Assembly (NCBI GenBank): GCA_937912125.1
Contig: CALDOK010000448.1
Span: forward strand, 1-34,513
Direction: 5' to 3'
Source: an uncultured Pseudomonadota bacterium
Lineage (GTDB): Bacteria > Myxococcota_A > UBA796 > JAFGLY01
DNA: 34,513 bases
Shown: piece by piece, positions 24,379 through 32,896 of the stretch
Layout of the letters: each line of letters opens with the position of its first letter
Numbering within the stretch: the stretch's first letter is position 1
The notes under the pieces: model-generated
What the model was told of the DNA's origin: nothing
The model's database searches: none
What the model saw: the letters and a program-made list of their open reading frames with translations, nothing else
Position numbers and translations under genes: made by a program

Positions 24379-26592
24379 ATGAGTGGACTGTCGGCGCTGG
24401 AGTTTCGGACCATCGAGGATCTACAGGCGGGAGAGCACGCCTGCTGCTGCTTCGAGAACGACCAGGAACGTGACGCCTCGGTGGTCGCGTGGATCCGGAT
24501 GGGCCTTCGACGGGGCGAGAGGCTGCTCTGCGTGCTCGACACCCGGCCAGCCAGCGAGCTCATCGCGCTGCTCGAAGAGGTCAACTTGCCGGTCGGCCCG
24601 GCCATCGCCAGCGGCCAGCTCGAGATCGACAGCGCCGATCGCACCTACCTCCTCGGCGGGAGCTTCGATCCCGATGCCATGATCCAGCGGCTCGAGCGTG
24701 CCGCACAGGACGCCGTGGCTCAGGGCTACCCCGCGCTCAGGGTCATCGCGGAGATGTCCTGGGTGCTGCGCAGTCAGACCGTGACCGCCCAGCTGTTGGA
24801 GTACGAAGCGCGGGTGGCTGAGGTCTTCGATCGCCGCGCCTTGCTGGGTCTATGCCTGTACGATCAGCGGCGCTTCGCCTCCGAGGACTTGCTCGAGCAG
24901 CTGCGCTGCCACGCGCTGGTGGTCATCGGCGATCAGGTCCACGCCAGCCCCTTCTGGGCGCCAACCAGCCATCGAGGCCAGCAGCGGGACGGCCACCTGC
25001 CGCTGCAGCACTGGCACACCCACATGCGGGTGCTTGGCGGCTTGGTGCGATCGCTGCAGGCGTCCGAGCGGCGCTACCGGCAGCTCTTCGAGGGGCTGGT
25101 CAGCGGCTTCGCGCTGCACGAGATGATCTTCGACGACCAAGGGCGCCCGGTGGACTACCGCTTCCTCGAGGTCAACGCGGCCTTCGCGGAGCTCACGGGG
25201 CTGCCAGCCGAGGAGGTCCTGGGGCGTCGGGTGCTCGAGGTGCTCCCCGATCTCGATCCGGAGTGGGTCGAGCGGTACGGGCGGGTGGTCCGGACCGGCC
25301 AGACCAGCCGGTTCAGGATGTTCTCCACTCCCTTGCAGCGGCACTACGAGGTGGCGGCCTACCGGACCGACCCGGGTCAGTTCGCCACCTTGTTCTCGGA
25401 CATCACCGAGATCGTCCTGGGCGAGGAGCGGCGCATCGAGGCCGAGCGGCGGCTCTTCGAGTCCCAGAAGCTCGACAGCCTGGGGCTGCTGGCTGGAGGC
25501 ATCGCCCACGACTTCAACAACATGCTGATGGGGGTGCTGGGCAACGCCAGCATGGCCCTGGACGAGGTGCCCCGGGGCGGCTTCCTGGACGAGTGCCTGC
25601 AGGACATCGAGATCGCCGCCAAGAACGCCGCGGGGTTGGCCAAGCAGCTGCTGGCCTACTCCGGCCGGGGCCGCTTCGTGGTCGAGCCCGTGGACTTGGC
25701 CGCGGTGGTGATCGAGATGACCAAGCTGCTCGAGGCCTCCATCCCCAAGAGCGTGCGCATCCGCTTCCAGCTGGAGCCCGATGTGGGGGCGGTCCAGGCG
25801 GACGTCTCCCAGCTGCGTCAGGTGCTGATGAACCTGATCCTGAACGCCTCGCAGGCCATCGGCGAGCGCAGCGGTGTCATCACCGTGGCCCTGTCCTGTA
25901 TGGACTGCGACGCGGCCTACCTGGACACCACCTTCGCCGGTGAGGGGCTGGTCGAGGGCCACTACGTCTACCTCGAGGTCAGCGACACCGGGGTAGGCAT
26001 GGACGCCGAGACCCTGCAGCGCATCTTCGACCCCTTCTTCAGCACCAAGGAGCAGGGGCGCGGTCTTGGCCTGGCCGCCGCGTTGGGCATCATCCGCGGC
26101 CACAAGGGCGCCATCAAGGTGTACTCGGAGCCTGACCGTGGCACCACCTTCAAGGTGCTGCTGCCCCGCTGTGGCGACTCAGTGGTGCCCGCGGTCTCCA
26201 AGCCACCCGGCGAGCAGGCCTTCCTGGCCAGCGGCACGGTGCTGGTGGTGGACGACGAGGAGCCGGTGCGCCGGGTGGCTGCGCGCATCCTGCGCACCCT
26301 GGGCTTCGACGTGCTGGTGGCCGAGGACGGGCGCGAGGCGGTGGCCATCTACAGCGCCCGCAAGGACGAGATCGTGCTGGTGCTGCTGGACATGATGATG
26401 CCTCGCATGGGGGGCGAGCGCACCTTCACCGAGCTGCGGCGCATCGAGCCCGAGGTGCGGGTGGTGCTCACCAGCGGCTACAACGAGCAGGACGCCGTGG
26501 TGAGCTTCGTGGGCCGCGGCCTGGCCGGCTTCATCCAGAAGCCCTACCCCAAGTCGGAGCTCGAGCGGGTGGTCCGGGAGGCCTTGGAGTGA
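24379..26592 (+). CDS. Hybrid sensor kinase: MEDS-PAS-histidine kinase-receiver
   Basis: ATG 24379 follows GGGAGGA; the 737-residue product has no membrane segment and is probably cytoplasmic. Residues 10-190 match the MEDS/DcmR sensory domain (GEHACCCFENDQERDASVVAW, LLCVLDTRPASELIALL). A PAS domain follows (about 225-350: FHEMIFDDQGRPVDYRFLEVN is the DNA-encoded equivalent region beginning ALHEMIFDD). The kinase has the H-box GGIAHDFNNML with His377, N-box MNLILNASQAIG, DTGVGMD, FDPFFSTK and GRGLGLAA. A C-terminal receiver has VLVVDDEE, Asp671 (LLDMMMPRMGG) and Lys721. All catalytic residues are present. Its stop overlaps the next start in GTGA, so an outer-membrane-like protein is co-translated. 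MEDS domains were named from methanogen/methylotroph sensors of halogenated or C1 compounds; the ligand here is unknown. Confidence 0.88.
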   Translation: MSGLSALEFRTIEDLQAGEHACCCFENDQERDASVVAWIRMGLRRGERLLCVLDTRPASELIALLEEVNLPVGPAIASGQLEIDSADRTYLLGGSFDPDAMIQRLERAAQDAVAQGYPALRVIAEMSWVLRSQTVTAQLLEYEARVAEVFDRRALLGLCLYDQRRFASEDLLEQLRCHALVVIGDQVHASPFWAPTSHRGQQRDGHLPLQHWHTHMRVLGGLVRSLQASERRYRQLFEGLVSGFALHEMIFDDQGRPVDYRFLEVNAAFAELTGLPAEEVLGRRVLEVLPDLDPEWVERYGRVVRTGQTSRFRMFSTPLQRHYEVAAYRTDPGQFATLFSDITEIVLGEERRIEAERRLFESQKLDSLGLLAGGIAHDFNNMLMGVLGNASMALDEVPRGGFLDECLQDIEIAAKNAAGLAKQLLAYSGRGRFVVEPVDLAAVVIEMTKLLEASIPKSVRIRFQLEPDVGAVQADVSQLRQVLMNLILNASQAIGERSGVITVALSCMDCDAAYLDTTFAGEGLVEGHYVYLEVSDTGVGMDAETLQRIFDPFFSTKEQGRGLGLAAALGIIRGHKGAIKVYSEPDRGTTFKVLLPRCGDSVVPAVSKPPGEQAFLASGTVLVVDDEEPVRRVAARILRTLGFDVLVAEDGREAVAIYSARKDEIVLVLLDMMMPRMGGERTFTELRRIEPEVRVVLTSGYNEQDAVVSFVGRGLAGFIQKPYPKSELERVVREALE

Positions 26593-27932
26593 GCTCGCTG
26601 CTGGTGCTGCTGGCTCTCTCAGCCGGTGTGGCCTCGGGCCGCGCCGCCGCGGGCGGCATCGAGACGCACGCCGTGGCCCAAGGCGGCCAGGGCTCTGGCT
26701 CAGGCAACGTCTTCGAGAGCGGTGGGCAGTTCGATGATGGGCGGTTTATCAACCGCCTCGCCGTCCAGGGCAGCCTCGATCTCGGCGCCGGCTGGCAGGT
26801 CGACCCCGGCTACCTCGACGTGGACGCCCCCGCGCTGCAGGCTCGCCCGGCGGGGTCGGGTGCCTTCTGGTGGCAGACCCGTGACCTGGACTTCGGGCTG
26901 GTGGGGGCGCTGCATCCCCGCTGGTACCTGGGCGATGTGGCCCCCATCCTCCAGCACCGTCCCGACGCCCTGGTGGAGCTGGACCTGGACGCTCGGGGCA
27001 GCGAGCGCGTGGGGGTGGAGCTGCGCGGCCGCTACCAGCTCGACAGCGCCCAGCGCTTTCCCACGGATCGTCCCGACGCCTGGCAGCCTTGGGCGGTGCC
27101 TGTGTGGGGGGCGGACCTCGCCGAAGGCTTGGCGCCCGCCCTGGTCGATCTGCAGCCCGTGGTGTCCTTGTACCCCGAGCCTGCCACAGCCCTGGATCTG
27201 GGCTTGAACCTCGAGCTGGATCAGCTGCGCTGGCTCGAGCCGCCGCGCACCCCTTTTGGCCGTGATCCCGAGCTGCGCTTGGCGGCTGGGCCCATCCTCG
27301 GAGCGCGCTTCGACCTGACGCCGGACCTGGCTGTGTTGGGCAGGGGCCAGGCCTCGTGGAACGCTTGGAGCCTCACGGGGGAGACCCAGCGTGGCTGGGA
27401 CTGGCAGGCTTGGGGTGGCATCGACGGGCGGGTGGCCCAGATCCTGTGGCTACGGGTGCTGGCGGGCTACGGCGCCGGGCAGCTGCAGACCGCCGATCTG
27501 GACTCCACCCTCGGCCCTGGGTGGCTGGCCTCCGCCGAGCTCGAGATCGGACGCGAGGGCCCTCGGCAGCTCGCTGCAGGCTACCGCCACGGCCCCACCG
27601 ACCTGCACCGTCGCGACGACCTCGAGCACCCCTACCACTACGCCTACCTTCACTTCGCCGAGTCGGGCCCCCGCTGGCTCGAGGCTTCGGTCGAGGTGGG
27701 CTATCGGCAACAGGGCGAGCTGGACAACGAGATCCCCACCGCCGCAGCGCTGGCCCGGGGCAGCGTCACCTTCTGGATGCTGGACTGGCTGGGGCTGGGT
27801 GGGGCGGGCTTCTACGAGCAGGGCATGACGGTCGAGGACGGCCTGCCCCGTGAGGGCCTGCAGTTCTACGGCGGCTATGGGGTGCTGAAGGTCGGACGGG
27901 TGCAGCCCCCGGAGTGGCGACGGCCTGGCTGA
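26589..27932 (+). CDS. Probable outer-membrane beta-barrel protein
   Basis: The GTG start lies in GTGA overlapping the kinase stop, which sets the start. The first 20 residues form a signal peptide (SSLLVLLALSAGVASGRAAA). The remaining 425 residues show repeated amphipathic strands with aromatic girdle residues: RLAVQGSLDLGAGWQVDPGYL, FGLVGALHPRWYLG, VGVELRGRYQLD, LRVLAGYGAGQLQTADL, ASAELEIGRE, LAAGYRHGPT, WLEASVEVGYRQQGELD, and a final GLQFYGGYGVLKVG. This is the pattern of an outer-membrane barrel or porin-like protein. No specific family is recognised. The tight coupling to the sensor kinase suggests a common condition of expression, not necessarily a direct interaction. Confidence 0.65.
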   Translation: MSSLLVLLALSAGVASGRAAAGGIETHAVAQGGQGSGSGNVFESGGQFDDGRFINRLAVQGSLDLGAGWQVDPGYLDVDAPALQARPAGSGAFWWQTRDLDFGLVGALHPRWYLGDVAPILQHRPDALVELDLDARGSERVGVELRGRYQLDSAQRFPTDRPDAWQPWAVPVWGADLAEGLAPALVDLQPVVSLYPEPATALDLGLNLELDQLRWLEPPRTPFGRDPELRLAAGPILGARFDLTPDLAVLGRGQASWNAWSLTGETQRGWDWQAWGGIDGRVAQILWLRVLAGYGAGQLQTADLDSTLGPGWLASAELEIGREGPRQLAAGYRHGPTDLHRRDDLEHPYHYAYLHFAESGPRWLEASVEVGYRQQGELDNEIPTAAALARGSVTFWMLDWLGLGGAGFYEQGMTVEDGLPREGLQFYGGYGVLKVGRVQPPEWRRPG

Positions 27933-27971
27933 TGAGCGCGGCGCGCATGGAGGCGTCGCGAGCTCGCCGAG

Positions 27972-29765
27972 CTACCAGTCCACGATGGTGAACAGGTATG
28001 CGGCGCCGCGGCCCGCGCCGCGCTCGTTGTTGTCCGGGGCGCCGGCCAGCAGATCATCGATGCCGTCGCCGTTCACGTCTCCCGCACCGGAGACTGCGCT
28101 GCCCGCGTGATCCGAGGCCTGGGCACCGATCAGGGTGGCCCCCGCAGAGCCCAGCGCGATGTCGCCCTGGACGGGCCCGAGCACCAGGTAGGCGGCACCA
28201 GCATCGGTCCCGCCCGCGGTGTGGCTGGGGGCACCCACCAGGAGATCGTCGAGGCCATCGCCGTCGGCGTCGCCTGCGCCCGCGACCGCTGCGCCAGCCC
28301 GATCGAACAGCGCCTCTCCCGTGAGCCGGGCCTGGGCATCGGCCAGTGACACCAGGCCCCTGACGGTCCCCGACAGCAGGTAGGCGGCGCCCGCGTCGCT
28401 GCCGCCCACGTCGTTGCCGCCGGCGCCCACGAGGAGGTCGTCCAGGCCGTCGCCATCGACATCGCCGGCTCCGGCCACCGCGCTCCCTGCGCCGTCGTGC
28501 GCCGCCTCGCCCAGCAGCCTCGCGTCGGCGGCGCTCAGATCGAGATCCGAGCCGATCGGCCCGAGGACGAGGTAGGCCGCGCCCGCGTTCGTGCCGCCCT
28601 GTGACCTGGCGGGCGCACCCAGGATGACGTCGTCCACGCCGTCGCCGTCCACGTCTCCCGCGCTGGAGACCGCGCGGCCCGCGCCATCTTGCTCGTCCTC
28701 GCCCACCAGCTGCGAGTCCGAGTCTCTCAGGGTGAACTCACCGCTGACCGGCCCTAAGACCAGGAAGGCCGCGCCCGCGTTCGCGCCGCCCTTGTCCGAG
28801 TAGGGGGCGCCCACCAGGAGGTCGTCGTAGCCATCGGCGTTCACGTCCCCCGCGCCCGCGACGGACCAGCCGGTCCAGTCGTACCTCTCCGTCCCGGACA
28901 GGCTGGCGTCGGCGGAGCTCAGGCGGATCTCACCGGCGGCCGGTCCCAGCACCAGGAAGGCCGCCCCCGCCTCGGTGTTCCCCGAGTCCAGGTATGGGGC
29001 CCCGCACAGCAGGTCGTCGAAGCCGTCGCCGTTCACGTCCCCCGCGCTCGCCACGGCGGAGCCGAGCCCTCCGTCGGTGTCTTTTCCGACGAGGACGGCG
29101 TCGGCGAGGCCGAGGTCGATGGCGCCGACGACCGGACCCAGCACCAGGAAGGCCGCCCCCGCATCCTGCACCTCCACGTCGTGGAAGGGGGCCCCCACCC
29201 ACAAGTCCCCGTAGCCATCGGCGTTCACATCCCCCGCGCCCGCGACGGACAGGCCCGCGCTGTCGCCGTCCGCGGTGCCATAGAGGGTCGCGTCTGCGTC
29301 GTCTGCGTCGATGTCACCGCTGAGCAGGCAGGGGATCCCTTCGCCGTCGCAGTCGTTGACCTTGCCGTCCCCACAGGTCTCCGGAGCGCCAGGGTAGGTG
29401 TCGCCGTCCTGATCGTCACAGTCATCTCCGCGGTCGACCCAGCCGCTCGGGGCGTCGCAGGACGTGGTGGAGCCGCCGCCTCCGTACCCGTCGTCGTCGT
29501 CGTCCGGGTACCAGGTGGCGACATCGACCGCGTCGTACTCGTCCGTCTGGCCGTCACAGTCGTCGTCGATGCCGTTGCACCACTCGGCCGCGTCCGGGTT
29601 CACGTCGGGGTCGGAGTCGTCGCAGTCTTGCCCTTGCGTCCAGCCATCACCGTCCCCGTCCAGGATCTCCACCGCTGTGTCGTCGGGCTTCTGGTCGAAG
29701 TCGAGCTCGCAAGCGGCGAGGAGCAGGGGGGCGAGGAGCAGGGTCTTCGAGGCGGATCGAGCCAT
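27972..29765 (-). CDS. MopE-like plus seven FG-GAP repeat lipoprotein
   Basis: ATG 29765 follows AGAGG and gives 597 residues with a lipoprotein signal ending LAAC (Cys19), then ELDFDQKPDDTA. Residues 35-130 carry MopE-type metal-binding motifs (DCDDSDPDVNPDAAEWCNG, IDDDCDGQTDE, then DGDTYPGAPETCGDGKVNDCD), the PF11617-like module that binds copper or calcium. Seven FG-GAP units follow, each with an Asp-rich loop such as AGAGDVNADGYDDLLVGAPY (calcium-binding DxDxDGxxD) and a linking GAA(F/Y)LVLGP segment. Together they should form a seven-bladed integrin-alpha-like propeller. It is an exposed adhesion or structural protein, very common in Myxococcota. It converges on the beta-barrel gene with a 39-nt gap. 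The DNA of the repeats is similar enough to look like tandem duplications. Confidence 0.9.
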   Translation of the reverse strand: MARSASKTLLLAPLLLAACELDFDQKPDDTAVEILDGDGDGWTQGQDCDDSDPDVNPDAAEWCNGIDDDCDGQTDEYDAVDVATWYPDDDDDGYGGGGSTTSCDAPSGWVDRGDDCDDQDGDTYPGAPETCGDGKVNDCDGEGIPCLLSGDIDADDADATLYGTADGDSAGLSVAGAGDVNADGYGDLWVGAPFHDVEVQDAGAAFLVLGPVVGAIDLGLADAVLVGKDTDGGLGSAVASAGDVNGDGFDDLLCGAPYLDSGNTEAGAAFLVLGPAAGEIRLSSADASLSGTERYDWTGWSVAGAGDVNADGYDDLLVGAPYSDKGGANAGAAFLVLGPVSGEFTLRDSDSQLVGEDEQDGAGRAVSSAGDVDGDGVDDVILGAPARSQGGTNAGAAYLVLGPIGSDLDLSAADARLLGEAAHDGAGSAVAGAGDVDGDGLDDLLVGAGGNDVGGSDAGAAYLLSGTVRGLVSLADAQARLTGEALFDRAGAAVAGAGDADGDGLDDLLVGAPSHTAGGTDAGAAYLVLGPVQGDIALGSAGATLIGAQASDHAGSAVSGAGDVNGDGIDDLLAGAPDNNERGAGRGAAYLFTIVDW

Positions 29766-29865
29766 TCGAGCCTCTACGGATTGGGGGGCTGTGAAGTCAG
29801 TATCCGGGGGTGCGAGTGTCGTCCCGCGGGGGGCCGAGCTCGCCTGGTGCGGCCCGGCCGCTGCG

Positions 29866-31722
29866 CTACTCTGGCAGCTCCGCAGGGTCGTAGACCACCC
29901 CCGTCTCCATGAACACCCGGGCCTGGCCCATGGCCTCGTCGGCCTGGTTGAACAGGAAGTTGTGGGTGGCGCCGGCGAACTGCACCAGCCCACCGCTTCG
30001 ACCGCCCGATAGGTTTCCGCTGGCGGGCATGGCGCCCGTCTCGAGGAAGGGCGCCTCCCACGCCGCGGGCTCGAGCAGGGGCAGGCCGCCCGCCAGGGCC
30101 AGCAGCTCGGTGGTCACGGTGGGCATGGTCTCGTCGTTCTCGCCCTCTTGCACCAGGTGGTTGATCGTGAGGTGGGCGGCGTGGCTGGCGGGGTCGCCGA
30201 AGCCGATGCCTGTCTCGAACTCGATGTACTGCTGCAGGCGCTCTTCGCTCATGGGCTCGCCGAGGTAGCCGTCCCAGTAGCTCTGGAAGCCGATCATCAT
30301 CAGGCCGCCGCCCCCCGCCGAGCCCACGAGGGCGGTGCCGGCCTGGGCGTAGCGCTCCGGCAGCATGGCGGCGGTGGTGGTGCCGATGATGGCGCCCAGG
30401 CTGTGGCCCATGAAGTGGGTGGTGCCCAGGGTCGGTGCCTGGGCCAGGCCCTGCTCGGCGGCCAGGTCGGCCAGCAGACCGGGCAGCTGGGCCTCGAGAG
30501 CGATGGTCATGGCGTAGACGTCCGAGGCGCTCAGGGCGAAGCGGTCAGCGGTGTTCTCGAGGGCCGAGAAGTCGAAGAAGCTCAGGGCGTACCACTCGGA
30601 GTAGCAGTGGTCGCTGGTGGTGCTGTTGCGAACGTAGTGCTCGCGGGCATCGATGGCGGCGATGATGTAGCCCTGGCTGTTGAAGCGGCTCGAGGTGGAC
30701 AGGGCCAGCTCCCGGCAGCAGGCGATGCCGTGCAGGAACACCAGCAGCGGGTGCTCGCCGCCATCGTCCAGGGGCGGGATCAGCAGGGTGAAGGCCAGGC
30801 TCTCGCCCTCGCCGGGCAGCTCCGTGCCGTCCAGATCCAGGGCCCAGCTGGCGTCGGGCACCTCGAGCTGGCCCTGCACGAAGGTCTGGATGTCCGGGTA
30901 GGCGCCCGAGGGCTGCACGTCGCTGGGCAGCAGGGCCTTGACCTCGGCGGTCAGCACGCCGCTTTCGTCCGTGGCCTCGAGCACGTGGGGGAAGGTGGCG
31001 TACAGGTCCCCGGCCTCGAGGGCCGCGTCGTGGGCGGCGCCCAGGGCCTTGACCCGGGCATTGGGCGAGGCGGTCTGGAAGCTGTTGAGCCAGACGATCT
31101 CGCCCATGTCCTGGCCGCTGGCCTCGAGGGCAGCCGCGGCGCCTTGCAGGCCCTCGGCCAGGATGGCGTAGTCGGGATCGTCCCAGCCCTCGAGCAGGCA
31201 GTCCATGGCCGCGGGCCGCTCCATGGCCGCGCCTTCGATGCTGGTGATGCCTGCCCACACGGCCACGGCGATGCCGGCGCCCTCGGGCAGAGAGCCTGCA
31301 GGGACCAGGTAGATCAGGGCATCCTCGGCGTGGTAGCGCAGCTCGAAGGGCAGGCTCTCCACGCTGCCCTGGTCGTAGCGGAACAGCTCGATGCGGTCCT
31401 GCACCAGGGTGGCCTCGTCCACGGGGGCGGAGAGGGGGAGGAGGATGGGGGCGAAGGTGGAGAAGCCGTCGGTCTCACCCACGCCGTCGTCCATGGTGGC
31501 GTGGGGCCAGTCCACCTGGAAGCGCTCGCCCTGGCGCTCGAGCCAGCGGTCCGAGGGCACGACCTCGTCGCCGATGCGCTGCTCGCCGGGGAAGTAGACG
31601 TGGAAGTAGCCCTCAACGCGCTCGACGCTGTCGGGGTCGACGCAGCTGGGTGGGGCGCTGTCGCCGGGCTCCGTGGTGCAGGCGACGAACACTGCGAGCA
31701 GTGGAAACATGGGTGCCTTCAT
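29866..31722 (-). CDS. Lipase-like alpha/beta-hydrolase lipoprotein
   Basis: The 618-residue product from ATG 31722 has a signal ending FVAC (Cys15), then TTEPGDSAPP. ATG 31710 is a credible alternative with AAGG before it. The N-terminal 300 residues are beta-rich and resemble the N-terminal domain of large bacterial lipases such as VolA/Pla-1. The catalytic domain starts near LLVFLHGIACC (oxyanion loop). GHSLGAI holds the nucleophile Ser in GxSxG, and THNF near the C-terminus (AGATHNFLFNQ) supplies a likely catalytic His; the acid is not certain. It probably cleaves an ester at the cell surface. A TATGAT hexamer lies 6 nt before ATG 31722. It is the 5'-most gene of a two-gene minus-strand set with the FG-GAP gene. 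Confidence 0.82.
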   Translation of the reverse strand: MKAPMFPLLAVFVACTTEPGDSAPPSCVDPDSVERVEGYFHVYFPGEQRIGDEVVPSDRWLERQGERFQVDWPHATMDDGVGETDGFSTFAPILLPLSAPVDEATLVQDRIELFRYDQGSVESLPFELRYHAEDALIYLVPAGSLPEGAGIAVAVWAGITSIEGAAMERPAAMDCLLEGWDDPDYAILAEGLQGAAAALEASGQDMGEIVWLNSFQTASPNARVKALGAAHDAALEAGDLYATFPHVLEATDESGVLTAEVKALLPSDVQPSGAYPDIQTFVQGQLEVPDASWALDLDGTELPGEGESLAFTLLIPPLDDGGEHPLLVFLHGIACCRELALSTSSRFNSQGYIIAAIDAREHYVRNSTTSDHCYSEWYALSFFDFSALENTADRFALSASDVYAMTIALEAQLPGLLADLAAEQGLAQAPTLGTTHFMGHSLGAIIGTTTAAMLPERYAQAGTALVGSAGGGGLMMIGFQSYWDGYLGEPMSEERLQQYIEFETGIGFGDPASHAAHLTINHLVQEGENDETMPTVTTELLALAGGLPLLEPAAWEAPFLETGAMPASGNLSGGRSGGLVQFAGATHNFLFNQADEAMGQARVFMETGVVYDPAELPE

Positions 31723-31728
31723 GCCGCC

Positions 31729-31734
31729 ATCATA
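31729..31734 (-). promoter_or_regulatory. Possible -10 element (TATGAT) of the lipase-like gene
   Basis: TATGAT on the minus strand is the best -10 match in the window and ends 6 nt before ATG 31722. Either the mRNA is leaderless from 31722, or a 12-nt leader leads to ATG 31710. Confidence 0.45.
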
Positions 31735-31847
31735 GCCGCGCCGGGATCGGATTTGACCGCTGGGACCACTTGGTGATCGAGCCCACGGCGCCCCTGCGTG
31801 ACACCGTCGCTGCTCGATGGTGTCCAAGAGGGGTGAGAGAAACCACC

Positions 31848-31943
31848 ATGTCCCCCAGCCCCCGCCCAGCGCTGCTCAGCCCGCCCCTGCTGCTGGGGTT
31901 GGTGTTGCTGGCCCTGTCTGTGGCGGCGCGGGCGTACTTTTAG
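31848..31943 (+). CDS. Candidate 31-residue single-pass membrane peptide
   Basis: ATG 31848 begins a short frame ending TAG at 31941-31943. The peptide has a polar start (MSPSPRPALL), then one hydrophobic helix (PPLLLGLVLLALSVAARAYF) at the C-terminus. A purine-rich GGGTGAGAGA lies about 7-10 nt upstream and could act as a weak ribosome site. It is too short to assign by family. It could be a real small membrane protein or chance; the single clean transmembrane segment and the otherwise empty gap are the reasons for listing it. Confidence 0.35.
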   Translation: MSPSPRPALLSPPLLLGLVLLALSVAARAYF

Positions 31944-32039
31944 GGGGTCGCCCAAGAATCGGCCCTCGGTTCGGGTGCTCACTCTCGGTGGGCCAGCCCG
32001 CCCGGGTCGAGCCGTCGGAGAAGCTGCTGGCGTCTGGTG

Positions 32040-32045
32040 TAAGAT
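32040..32045 (+). promoter_or_regulatory. Possible -10 element (TG-TAAGAT) before the 32090 gene
   Basis: TG immediately followed by TAAGAT lies 44 nt before the GTG at 32090, upstream of its GGAG ribosome site. The -35 region is not consensus. Confidence 0.35.
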
Positions 32046-32089
32046 TCGGCCTACTCGCGGTGTTCAACCCGCGTCACCCTGGAGTTCCT

Positions 32090-32866
32090 GTGCCTCGGCT
32101 TCGCCTGATCCTCGCCAGCCTGGCCCTGCTGCTGGTCGGCTGCGGCTCGCCATCGTCCGCTCTGGCGGGCGACGAGGCCTGGTCCAGCAGCCACCGGGGC
32201 CGCGCCATGACCGAGCGGGCCATGACCCGCGGCCGTGCCCGAGACGTGCTCGCGCAGCTCGACCCCCAGAGCCGCGCCATGCTGGACGAGCTGATGTTCA
32301 TCGCCGACCTGCAGATGGCCTCGGGCAACGAGGCCAACCCCACGCGCATCTACCGGCGGGTGCAGCGCGAGCTGGCCAACCCCCAGGTGGTCAGCAGGCA
32401 GGCCGTCGCCGTTGTGCTCGCCGACATGGCGCGGGTGGTGGAAGCCAACCCCGGGGTGCCGGAGAACGAGTACGACGGGACCGGGTACGAGCTGGTGACC
32501 GCCATGTTGGCCTCCGCTCAGGGGGCCTTTCCCTCGGCGGGAACCTGCCTGGACCGCATCGCGTCCATGCCTGACCAGGTGGCGGTGGCGTTCTTGGTCC
32601 AGGAGTGGTTCGCGGACGACCACTACCACGACTATTGGGTGAAGGATGCGATCTTCGAGCTGCTGATCACCGGGAACTATGGGCCCCTGCCCCTGGCGAT
32701 CATCGAGGACCGGCTGCGCGAGAGCTGGCCGTACCACAGCCCCGACAGCGAGTGGTCCCGGAGCGTGGCCGCGGGCCGGGCCATCCTGGGGACCGACTTC
32801 GACGACTGGTATCGTGAGGTTCGAGGCCACTCCTACAGCTGGGAGTGGCTCACCGCCTGGTTCTAG
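32090..32866 (+). CDS. Lipoprotein, helical, unknown function
   Basis: The frame is open upstream, but GTG 32090 is preferred: GGAG lies 5 nt before it and it gives the signal peptide PRLRLILASLALLLVGC (Cys18). The mature 240 residues are mostly helical (ARDVLAQLDPQSRAMLDELM, then RIYRRVQRELANPQVVSRQA) with an aromatic, His-rich region (EWFADDHYHDYWVKDAIF) and an end rich in Trp (DDWYREVRGHSYSWEWLTAWF). No catalytic motif or known family is recognised. The HYHDYW cluster could bind metal, but that is a guess. It lacks the post-cysteine DDTA motif. The next gene begins 59 nt downstream and is probably in the same transcription unit or has its own promoter at 32897. Confidence 0.6.
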   Translation: MPRLRLILASLALLLVGCGSPSSALAGDEAWSSSHRGRAMTERAMTRGRARDVLAQLDPQSRAMLDELMFIADLQMASGNEANPTRIYRRVQRELANPQVVSRQAVAVVLADMARVVEANPGVPENEYDGTGYELVTAMLASAQGAFPSAGTCLDRIASMPDQVAVAFLVQEWFADDHYHDYWVKDAIFELLITGNYGPLPLAIIEDRLRESWPYHSPDSEWSRSVAAGRAILGTDFDDWYREVRGHSYSWEWLTAWF

Positions 32867-32896
32867 GCAACGCTTCATCTCGCTGGCCTGCTGGTG

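Larger units (their letters stand above)
31723..32089. other. 367-nt divergent gap with a candidate small gene and promoters
   Basis: Between the lipase-like gene (minus) and the lipoprotein gene at 32090 (plus) lie the TATGAT element at 31729, a 31-residue candidate small membrane peptide gene (31848-31943) and a TAAGAT hexamer at 32040. About 95 nt from 31944 show no recognisable feature. Longer frames across the gap have no domain and are not called. Confidence 0.4.

Noticed and set aside
22671..24644. Long minus-strand frame opposite the GltS-like gene
   Set aside because: Composition is His/Gln/Gly/Asp-rich without domain character, and the plus strand carries a clear transporter.
27933..27971. 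Terminator between the barrel gene and FG-GAP gene at GCGAGCTCGC
   Set aside because: The palindrome lacks a loop and a T-tract.
29866..31827. Longer start for the lipase-like protein at 31827
   Set aside because: The extra 35 residues have no signal-peptide character, and they would put the lipoprotein signal far from the N-terminus.
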